Assembly (NCBI GenBank): GCA_045596365.1
Contig: JAZOCE010000022.1
Location: 1-64,000, forward strand
Source of the DNA: RGIG4079 sp045596365
GTDB lineage: Bacteria > Bacteroidota > Bacteroidia > Bacteroidales > Muribaculaceae
DNA length: 64,000 bases
Direction of reading: 5' to 3'
Both the position numbers and the translations under genes were made by a program. Positions 1 through 7,080 of this stretch are shown one piece after another (the first letter of the stretch is position 1; every line of letters starts with the position of its first letter). Under the pieces are notes generated by a model. The model did no database searches. It was not told the DNA's origin and saw nothing but the letters and a program-made list of their open reading frames with translations.

Positions 1-2
1 CA

Positions 3-326
3 AATAGCGGAAGTCACACAATTACTATAAATGAATTATCGGCAGAATATAGTAATTATCAAACAGGAGTGGAATCAATAAAAATAGCAGAAACTGATCG
101 AGTGGTAATATATCCCAATCCTGTTACAGATGGTGTGTTTAGCGTAAAATCGGTTGATACAATTAAAGGGATAGAGATATATAATGCATCAGGTGTTAAT
201 GTATATTCTGTTGTCGGAAATCATAATACAGAACATCTTAATGTTTCGGTATTGCCACACGGAATTTATTTTGTGAAAGTAGCTACAGCTCATGGTGCAA
301 ATGTTTCAAAAATAGTAATTAAATAA
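3..326 (+). CDS. C-terminal fragment of a T9SS-exported protein
   Basis: The reading frame is open to the left edge, so only the last ~108 residues of a larger protein are present. The end is a type A T9SS sorting domain: a YPNP motif (VVIYPNPVTDG), then a short beta-rich segment, then GIYFVKV and a terminal KIVIK strand. In the family this tail directs the protein through the outer membrane by the type IX system and is then cleaved. The GTG at 69 is an internal valine codon; coding sequence continues upstream of it. The passenger domain is outside the window, so no function can be given. The gene runs in the same direction as the propeller and amidase genes that follow, only 13 bases away, so it is probably in the same transcription unit. 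Confidence 0.85.
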   Translation, partial: NSGSHTITINELSAEYSNYQTGVESIKIAETDRVVIYPNPVTDGVFSVKSVDTIKGIEIYNASGVNVYSVVGNHNTEHLNVSVLPHGIYFVKVATAHGANVSKIVIK

Positions 327-339
327 AACACTAAAGATA

Positions 340-1161
340 ATGAAAAAAATTTTATTAACATTAGCAACTGTTGCATGTTTAACATCACATGCACAAATTG
401 CGCAGGTAAACTCTGTAGAGCCTTTGTTGCGTGGAGTTGAGAGTGAGATGTATTATCCAGAATTGAGCCAAGATGGAACAAAATTATTGTTTACATCTAT
501 CAATTACAAGGGATTAAAAATGTATGACTTCAACAATGATGTAACTGTTAAGATTACTGATTCAGAACGAGCTGGTCTTGATGCAAAATTTTCAGCTGAT
601 GGCAATGATGTGTACTTTGTGTCGCAAACAAATTTAAATGGCAACAAAGTGCTTCAATCTAAGATGTACAACGTTGCTTTAAATAAAGAAAACGAGATAC
701 TCTCGAGTCGTAAAATGGGAGGAACTGTTTCTGTAAGAGTTCAAGGCTCATCATTATTTATTGCAAACAATGGTGTAGAAAAAGCGTATTCTCCAGTAGA
801 AAAATCAGCAGGATATCTTTGGGTGTCACTTTCTCCTGATAAGACAAAAGTAATGTTCTTTGCAGCGGGTAAAGGTATTATTATAACAGATCTAAACGGG
901 AATATTATATCAGAATTAGGTAATTATGAATCTCCTGTGTGGTTTGGAAATAGCCATGTCGTAGCAATGAATGCTAAGCACAATGGATACCAAAACATTG
1001 CATCTCAAATTATTATGATGGATGTTGAGGGAACACAAATGCAAGAGTTAACAAAACCTGAGTCAATGACAATGAATCCAACTGCTTCATTTGAAGCAGG
1101 TAAGATTGTATACAATACAATTGATGGACGCCTTTATCAAATGAATATTTCACTTAAATAA
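340..1161 (+). CDS. Exported PD40/TolB-type beta-propeller protein (copy 1)
   Basis: A 273-residue protein with a clear N-terminal signal peptide (residues ~1-18, ending SHA) and no sorting domain, so it is probably periplasmic. It contains repeated WD40-like PD40 strands of the type 'SxDGxxLLFTS', including LSQDGTKLLFTS, FSADGNDVYFVS and LSPDKTKVMFFA, which suggest a small beta-propeller. It is clearly homologous along its length to the gene at 3620-4468. Each of the two immediately precedes a T9SS amidase; the next gene starts 17 bases downstream. The function is not known. The pairing suggests a partner role, such as substrate binding, assembly or inhibition of the amidase, but that is inference from position only. 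Confidence 0.8.
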   Translation: MKKILLTLATVACLTSHAQIAQVNSVEPLLRGVESEMYYPELSQDGTKLLFTSINYKGLKMYDFNNDVTVKITDSERAGLDAKFSADGNDVYFVSQTNLNGNKVLQSKMYNVALNKENEILSSRKMGGTVSVRVQGSSLFIANNGVEKAYSPVEKSAGYLWVSLSPDKTKVMFFAAGKGIIITDLNGNIISELGNYESPVWFGNSHVVAMNAKHNGYQNIASQIIMMDVEGTQMQELTKPESMTMNPTASFEAGKIVYNTIDGRLYQMNISLK

Positions 1162-1163
1162 TT

Positions 1164-1170
1164 GAGGAGG
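1164..1170 (+). promoter_or_regulatory. Strong Shine-Dalgarno sequence
   Basis: GAGGAGG lies 8 bases before the ATG of the amidase at 1179. Most genes in this window lack any purine-rich ribosome site, as is usual in Bacteroidota, so this strong match is unusual and fixes the start codon. Confidence 0.6.
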
Positions 1171-1178
1171 ATTAAACG

Positions 1179-3599
1179 ATGAAAAAGATATTAAGTTCAA
1201 TATTCTCTATAGTAGTAGCAATTTCTGCATTTGCAGTAGATCCAAGTGAAATCACTATTTATATAAATCCCGGTCATGGCGGTTATGATAGTGATGATCG
1301 TGTTCAATATATTTATCCATTTGAGAGCGGTGATACAGCGACATTTGCTGAATCAAAATCCAATCTTGGAAAAGGTTTCCGTTTGCGTGAATTGCTTTGG
1401 GAAAAAGGTTATAATGTCGTAATGTCTCGTGTAGCAAATACAACTGCCGATGACCTTGGTTTGGAAACAATCGGTTTGCTTGCAAATGCATCAGGTGCTG
1501 ATATATTCTTGTCAATACACTCAAATGCAACAGGTGTAGCAGCACGTCGTAACTTCCCTTTGATGTTGTATCGTGGTTATGATAATGAGCCGGTAATAGA
1601 AGGCTCTTTGGAATGGGCAACATATGCTAATACTCATTTGTTGACTAACCAAGCAACTGTGTGGACAAGTACTAATTTAAATGTACGTGGCGACTGGTCA
1701 TTCCAGTCATCATGGGGAACACAAGGTTATGGTGTGTTGCGTAGATTGACTATTCCCGGATTATTGTCAGAAGGCTCTTTTCATGACTATATTCCAGAAG
1801 CATATCGTTTGTTGAACGATAATTTCTACTGGATTGAAGCATGGAATTTCCGTAAAGCAATAAATCAATATTTTGGTGTTACCGGAGTTGATTATGGTGC
1901 AATTGCCGGTCGTGTTAATGACGAACGTGTTTTGCGTGGCGCTGAAGCAACTTACGTAATGTATGATGATGATAAGTTGATGCCATTGCATAAAGTAACA
2001 ATTGAATTATATGATGAGACTGGTGCAAAACTTGAAGAATGTGTAACAGATGATTTATACAATGGTATATATGCATTTAGAAAACTTAATCCGGGTAACT
2101 ATAAACTAAAATTTATAAAGGACTCTCATTATACTTTAGAGCAAGATGTTACAGTTAAGGCAGATGAAATTACCTATTTCAACGCTAAGATGAAAAAAAT
2201 TCGTAGTACAGCTCCTGAAGTATTGAGTTATTCTCCTATTTGGAATGAAGGAGATGAAGGCGTATTATGTAATTCTCCAATTATATTGAATTTCAATTGG
2301 GATATGGACGTAGAGTCTACTGAAGCAGCATTCTCAATTGAGCCGGCAATGGCGGGTAAAATAACATGGGAAGATCAAAATTATCGCATGATATTTACTC
2401 CAGAGGGAACATATAATACAAGCACAACATATACCGTAAAACTTAACACCACAGCATCTCATCCTGATGGATTGACATTGGCAGAGCCTTTTGAATTCAA
2501 GTTCTTTACGAACGATCGTAATTATATGTCAATAACAGGTCAATTCCCAAGTGAAGGAGATCAAGTACATTACACTAAACCTACATTTGAATTACGTTTT
2601 GATCGTTTCCCGAATGGTACAGGTGCTACAGGATGTATCACAATTTTGGATTCAAATGGAAATAAAGTTTCTCTTAATGGACGTACGTTGAAAACAAGTA
2701 ATAATGCAACTGATGAATATGGATGGATCAAAGTTACTGCTTCTAAAAATTTGACTCCTGGAGAATCATATACAATGACAATATCAGAAAGCCTAAAAGA
2801 TTACGATGGCATAACTCTTCAAAAACCTGAGGTTGTTAACTTTACAGCTGTTGATGCAGGAGAAGAAAAAACTGATGTAGTTATTGATGAAATGGAAGAT
2901 GCAGCAATCTATGTTCAAAATGAAAATGGTTGTGCAAATCTTACATCTACAACTATTACAGCAAGTACCGATAAGTTGTTTGGTACAAAATGCGTTAATT
3001 TTGCGTACGAATTTGTTGGCGTAGAAGGCGGTGAGGCTTTGTGGACACGTTCTGCTGAGATTGAAGCACAAGAAGCAACGGCATTTACTTCAAATGACGC
3101 TGTGGGAGTACACATTAATGGAGATTTGACTGCTAATGAAGTATATTTGGAATTAACATCAGAAGCTGAAGTTAAGTATATAAAAGTATGTTCAATGACT
3201 TTCCTTGGTTGGAGATATATTCAAGTTCCATTGAATTCTCTTGCTGAAGGAGTAAATTACGATTTTACAGGAGTGAAATTAACTCAAGTGGCTAATGGTA
3301 TGAGCCGTACAGGTGCATTCCGCCTTGATAATGTCGGTCTAATTGTTAATGGTGCACTTGGTGTTGAATCTGTTGAATTTGCTGATTTATCGGTATATCC
3401 AAACCCTGCATCAGAATATTTAATAGCTAATGCTGATGGCATGGTTGAACGCATTGATTTATATTCAATGGGAGGTAATATGGTAGCTACAGCAATAGGA
3501 AATGTGCTAAATGTCAGTGAAATTGCCGAAGGTACATATATCGCAAATATATATACAGCAAAAGGTTGTGCAGTGCGTAAAATAGTAGTGAAACATTAA
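1179..3599 (+). CDS. T9SS-exported N-acetylmuramoyl-L-alanine amidase, multidomain (copy 1)
   Basis: An 806-residue exported cell-wall hydrolase predicted to cut the MurNAc-L-Ala bond. After a signal peptide (~1-19) comes an Amidase_3 zinc domain (~24-230). Its ligand and catalytic motifs are visible: NPGHGGYD (His), FAESKSNLGKG (Glu), LSIHSNA (His) and LLSEGSFHD (Glu). A carboxypeptidase-regulatory/CnaB-like beta domain (~237-335) follows, then two Ig-like Big_5-type domains (~345-450 and ~455-565), a jelly-roll-like binding module (~575-730) and a T9SS type A sorting tail (~740-806, VYPNPASEYL to KIVVKH). The sorting tail implies that it works on the cell surface or is secreted, so the target may be foreign or shed peptidoglycan rather than the cell's own wall. 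It shares its architecture with the gene at 4471. A strong Shine-Dalgarno sequence supports the start. Confidence 0.88.
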   Translation: MKKILSSIFSIVVAISAFAVDPSEITIYINPGHGGYDSDDRVQYIYPFESGDTATFAESKSNLGKGFRLRELLWEKGYNVVMSRVANTTADDLGLETIGLLANASGADIFLSIHSNATGVAARRNFPLMLYRGYDNEPVIEGSLEWATYANTHLLTNQATVWTSTNLNVRGDWSFQSSWGTQGYGVLRRLTIPGLLSEGSFHDYIPEAYRLLNDNFYWIEAWNFRKAINQYFGVTGVDYGAIAGRVNDERVLRGAEATYVMYDDDKLMPLHKVTIELYDETGAKLEECVTDDLYNGIYAFRKLNPGNYKLKFIKDSHYTLEQDVTVKADEITYFNAKMKKIRSTAPEVLSYSPIWNEGDEGVLCNSPIILNFNWDMDVESTEAAFSIEPAMAGKITWEDQNYRMIFTPEGTYNTSTTYTVKLNTTASHPDGLTLAEPFEFKFFTNDRNYMSITGQFPSEGDQVHYTKPTFELRFDRFPNGTGATGCITILDSNGNKVSLNGRTLKTSNNATDEYGWIKVTASKNLTPGESYTMTISESLKDYDGITLQKPEVVNFTAVDAGEEKTDVVIDEMEDAAIYVQNENGCANLTSTTITASTDKLFGTKCVNFAYEFVGVEGGEALWTRSAEIEAQEATAFTSNDAVGVHINGDLTANEVYLELTSEAEVKYIKVCSMTFLGWRYIQVPLNSLAEGVNYDFTGVKLTQVANGMSRTGAFRLDNVGLIVNGALGVESVEFADLSVYPNPASEYLIANADGMVERIDLYSMGGNMVATAIGNVLNVSEIAEGTYIANIYTAKGCAVRKIVVKH

Positions 3600-3619
3600 A
3601 AACTTAAATAAATACTAAA

Positions 3620-4468
3620 ATGAAAAAGAAATCAATGTTGATTGTTGCTATGATGGCATTTGGCATGACCATGAGTGCTGCTGAATTGACTGTTGTGTCA
3701 ACAGAAAAGATTGGATTGAGCGAAGATGCTCATCATCCAATATTAAGTCCCGAAGGGGATGTGGTTTTATTTACTAAACCGGATTATAAAGGATTGAAAT
3801 CGCTAAATCTTGTTACAAATGAGGTTAAGGTGATATCAGAAAGTGCCGAATCGGGTTTTGAACCTATTTTCTCTACAGATGGGAAAGAAATCTCTTTTAA
3901 AACTGTTTTAGAAAAAGATGGGTTAAAATATAGGGATGTTAAACGTTATAATTTGAATTCGGAAAACCAAGAACAAATAATTGCGCCATCTCGAAATTTG
4001 GTAAACCCCTGTGCATTAGTTAATAAAACTTACGCTATTGCGAAAGCTGATGAACAAGCTATAAGTATTTCTATTGATGGGGATGTAAAAAAGATAAATC
4101 CAATCAAAGAAGGTCATCGCTATATTTGGACATCAATATCACCATCAAAGGGTAAATTGATGTTTAATGAAATATATACAGGATTATATATTTCTGAGTT
4201 GGATGGAACTAAAGCACAACATCTTGCTATGCGTGCTGATTTTCCATGCTGGGCTGGTGATAATTTTGTAATTGCAATAAGTACAAAAGATGATGGATAT
4301 GTTATAACAAGTGCAAAAGTTATTGCAATCAATATTGCGACAAAAGAGGTTATGGAACTCACAACCGATGATGTTCTTGTGGCCGGTGTTACAGCTACTG
4401 CGGATAAAATTATTTATACCACAGAAGAAGGTGAAATGTATGTTATGAACATAAAAATTACTGAATAA
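3620..4468 (+). CDS. Exported PD40/TolB-type beta-propeller protein (copy 2)
   Basis: A 282-residue paralogue of the protein at 340-1161. It has a signal peptide (~1-20, ending MSAA) and PD40-like repeats: LSPEGDVVLFTKPDYKGLKS, FSTDGKEISFK, ISPSKGKLMFN. The YKGLK motif, an aromatic motif before the central S-SP repeat and the closing 'MYVMNIK' strand are all shared with copy 1, so the two arose by duplication, with considerable divergence since. The stop codon is 2 bases before the next amidase start, so translation is probably coupled. There is no T9SS tail. Its role is unknown. Two independent cases of tight pairing with an amidase make an accessory role for that enzyme plausible. Confidence 0.8.
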   Translation: MKKKSMLIVAMMAFGMTMSAAELTVVSTEKIGLSEDAHHPILSPEGDVVLFTKPDYKGLKSLNLVTNEVKVISESAESGFEPIFSTDGKEISFKTVLEKDGLKYRDVKRYNLNSENQEQIIAPSRNLVNPCALVNKTYAIAKADEQAISISIDGDVKKINPIKEGHRYIWTSISPSKGKLMFNEIYTGLYISELDGTKAQHLAMRADFPCWAGDNFVIAISTKDDGYVITSAKVIAINIATKEVMELTTDDVLVAGVTATADKIIYTTEEGEMYVMNIKITE

Positions 4469-4470
4469 CC

Positions 4471-6960
4471 ATGAAAAAATTTGTATTAATTATAATGATG
4501 GCTTTTGCGGTAAGTCTATCAGTAGAAGCTAAAAAAATGAGCGATTTGACTATCGTTATTGACCCCGGTCATGGTGGATATGAAGGAGATGACCGAGGTA
4601 TGAATATATGGCCATATTGTGCGGTAGTTGAAGAATCAATGTGGGAATCAAAAAGTAACCTATGGAAAGGTTTGCACTTGAAAAACATATTAGATTCTTT
4701 AGGTACTAAGATTACATTAACACGTGAACATAATAATTATACTGACGCTGAAAATCCAGAACCGTCATTATATACACGTGCTCAACTTGCTAACTCTCTT
4801 AATGCCGATGCATTTATTTCAATACACTCAAATGCTGGTGAAAATGTGAATTATCCGTTGGAAATTTATCATTTGGAAACATCAATGGTTGCAAGAAGTC
4901 AAGAAAGTATTAGATTGTCGGAGGTTGTAAAAGATGTGTTTGATACAAGTGTATATTCTAATTGGATTAACTATAAAGGTCAAATTAATACAACAGACGC
5001 TGGTCGTGTAACCGGAGACCGCTCATTGCTTGGCTATTCGTTGGGAGTGTTGCGTAACTGTTATCAAACAAGTATGCTTTCGGAAGGTGGTATGCATGAG
5101 CATCGTCCACAAGCTCACAGATTAATGAGTGATGACTATTGTTGGCTTGAAGCATGGTATTTTGCGAAAGCACTAATGATTTTTTTTGATACAGAAGATC
5201 GTTTTGTTACAGGAAATATTGCAGGTGTGATATATGATGATCATAATATTCGCACATGGGAATATACAGGTGAATTTGCAAGACACACAATGCTTGGTCG
5301 TGATAAATATATGCCTGTGAATGGAGCTTATGTTGAATTGGTTGATGCTTCAGGAAATGTGCTTCAAACTCGCACTACTGATAAAGACTATAATGGGGTT
5401 TATGTGTTTAGAAATGTACAACCGGGAACTTATACAGTGCGCACATCTCATGACAACTATTATACAACAGAAAAGCAAGTAACAGTTGTTGCTGACGAGG
5501 TTACATATGAAGATTTTCCTGTTGTACTTAAACGAGATGAGCCTTTAAAGATAGTTTCTTATACACCGGCTCCTGCTGAAGGTGAATTAGTTAGCTGTGC
5601 ATCAACAATTGACCTCGTCTTTAATTGGGACGTTGATGTTGACGCATTTGAGAAAGCATTCTCAATTGACCCTGCAGTAGATGGCTATTTTACTTATCAA
5701 AAATCGTTTAGAAATGTATCATTTGTTCCTAATGTAGGGTTGACTAAGAATACAAATTATACAGTTAAAATTGATAAGAGTGCTTGCACTACTGACACAA
5801 TATATTCACATCCACAAATGGAAGAAGATTTTGTGTTGAATTTTACAACACAAGATCGTGAACGCATAGCAATTACTGATCAGTATCCACAAGATGGTGG
5901 CACTGTACACCTTAAGGCTCCATCATTGGAATTCCGTTTTGATAGAACATTAAATGGAGGTACTGCTACATCATCAACCGTAGCTGTGTATGATTCAAAT
6001 AATAATAAGTTATCGTTTAAGTCTCGTACCGGTATTAAAACAAATGCTCTTGCCGGAGTGTTTGGGAATCTTGTGTTGACTATGGCTTCTGACCTTACTG
6101 TAGGCGAAGAATATCGAGTAGTATTGTCAGGTGGTGGTGTTATACGAGATGCTGATGGACTACCTTTGATTGAAGATTATGAAGTAAAATTTACTGCTAC
6201 TGATGAAAGTGCAAATGCTACAGGTGATTTGTTTGAAAACTTTGAAGTGGCAAACTTGTTTGCTTATAATGTAGATGAAACAGTAGGTTCTTCAACAACT
6301 ACTCCCAAATATATTAAAAATACAACTGATAAGTTGTTTGATACTGCTTGTGGTAAATTTACTTATGCATTTGAATCTAATCGAGATGGAGTGATTGTGT
6401 GGGATTATGCAGGGACAGAAGAAAAACAAGTAGTGAAGGGAGATAAACTTGGATTTTACGTGTATGGTGACTTTAATAATCATGAATTGTATGTCGGTGT
6501 AACATCTGGTACTGACGTTAAGTATGAAAAAATTTGTGACTTAAATTTCCGTGGTTGGAAATATTTTGAAGTACAAATGAATTCTCTTGAGTTGAGTGAA
6601 ACAGTTCCGTATTATGTGTTAAGCAAGATCAAACTTGTTCAAGTAACAAGCCCAATTACGCAAACAGGTGGTTTCTCTCTTGACAATATGATGAAAGATA
6701 GTACAGTTGGTGTTGAGGATGTAGTAGCTGATATAGAATCTGAAATTATGATATTCCCCAATCCGGCTTCAGAGGTTATTAATGTACAATCTCCAGTCGA
6801 GATTAATTCTCTTGAAATTATTAATATCCGTGGTGTAAAAGTTGCCGAAGTTAATAATGCAAATAGTATTGCCGTTGATCACTTGCATCAAGGTGTTTAT
6901 TTTATTAAGGTGAAAACAGAGCAAGGAGACTCAACTCATCGCATTGCAATATCTCGATAA
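4471..6960 (+). CDS. T9SS-exported N-acetylmuramoyl-L-alanine amidase, multidomain (copy 2)
   Basis: An 829-residue paralogue of the gene at 1179 with the same domain order: signal peptide (~1-20), Amidase_3 domain (~25-245), carboxypeptidase-regulatory-like domain (~255-360), two Big_5-like Ig domains (~365-480 and ~485-590), a jelly-roll-like module (~600-745) and a T9SS sorting tail (IFPNPASEVINV to the C-terminus). The zinc and catalytic motifs are intact: DPGHGGYEGDDR, MWESKSNLWKG, ISIHSNAGE and MLSEGGMHEH. The catalytic domain carries a somewhat longer insert before the final Glu than copy 1 does. Keeping two diverged but intact copies suggests different substrates or surface partners. 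A strong terminator follows, so this ends the first transcription unit of the window. Confidence 0.88.
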   Translation: MKKFVLIIMMAFAVSLSVEAKKMSDLTIVIDPGHGGYEGDDRGMNIWPYCAVVEESMWESKSNLWKGLHLKNILDSLGTKITLTREHNNYTDAENPEPSLYTRAQLANSLNADAFISIHSNAGENVNYPLEIYHLETSMVARSQESIRLSEVVKDVFDTSVYSNWINYKGQINTTDAGRVTGDRSLLGYSLGVLRNCYQTSMLSEGGMHEHRPQAHRLMSDDYCWLEAWYFAKALMIFFDTEDRFVTGNIAGVIYDDHNIRTWEYTGEFARHTMLGRDKYMPVNGAYVELVDASGNVLQTRTTDKDYNGVYVFRNVQPGTYTVRTSHDNYYTTEKQVTVVADEVTYEDFPVVLKRDEPLKIVSYTPAPAEGELVSCASTIDLVFNWDVDVDAFEKAFSIDPAVDGYFTYQKSFRNVSFVPNVGLTKNTNYTVKIDKSACTTDTIYSHPQMEEDFVLNFTTQDRERIAITDQYPQDGGTVHLKAPSLEFRFDRTLNGGTATSSTVAVYDSNNNKLSFKSRTGIKTNALAGVFGNLVLTMASDLTVGEEYRVVLSGGGVIRDADGLPLIEDYEVKFTATDESANATGDLFENFEVANLFAYNVDETVGSSTTTPKYIKNTTDKLFDTACGKFTYAFESNRDGVIVWDYAGTEEKQVVKGDKLGFYVYGDFNNHELYVGVTSGTDVKYEKICDLNFRGWKYFEVQMNSLELSETVPYYVLSKIKLVQVTSPITQTGGFSLDNMMKDSTVGVEDVVADIESEIMIFPNPASEVINVQSPVEINSLEIINIRGVKVAEVNNANSIAVDHLHQGVYFIKVKTEQGDSTHRIAISR

Positions 6961-6979
6961 AATTTATTAAAAATAATTA

Positions 6980-7012
6980 AAACGCCTGTCTTCATTGAAG
7001 ATGGGCGTTTTT
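6980..7012 (+). terminator. Intrinsic terminator after amidase copy 2
   Basis: An inverted repeat with 15-base arms (6980-6994 and 6996-7010, two G-T wobbles) forms a hairpin with GGCGTTT on its 3' side, running into a T-tract (7008-7012). It lies 20 bases after the amidase stop. Confidence 0.85.
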
Positions 7013-7013
7013 G

Positions 7014-7044
7014 TTGTAAAATATAAAACTTTATAGTATCTTTG
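7014..7044 (+). promoter_or_regulatory. Bacteroidota-type promoter for the salvage run
   Basis: A TTG at 7014-7016 is followed 20 bases later by TATCTTTG (7037-7044), matching the TTTG-N19-21-TAnnTTTG consensus of Bacteroidales primary-sigma promoters. It sits just after a terminator and 36 bases before the ATG at 7081. No other obvious terminator is seen until 22.1 kb, so it could drive the whole peptidoglycan-salvage run. Confidence 0.65.
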
Positions 7045-7080
7045 TGAGATAACTAAACTATATACCACAAAATACAGTAT

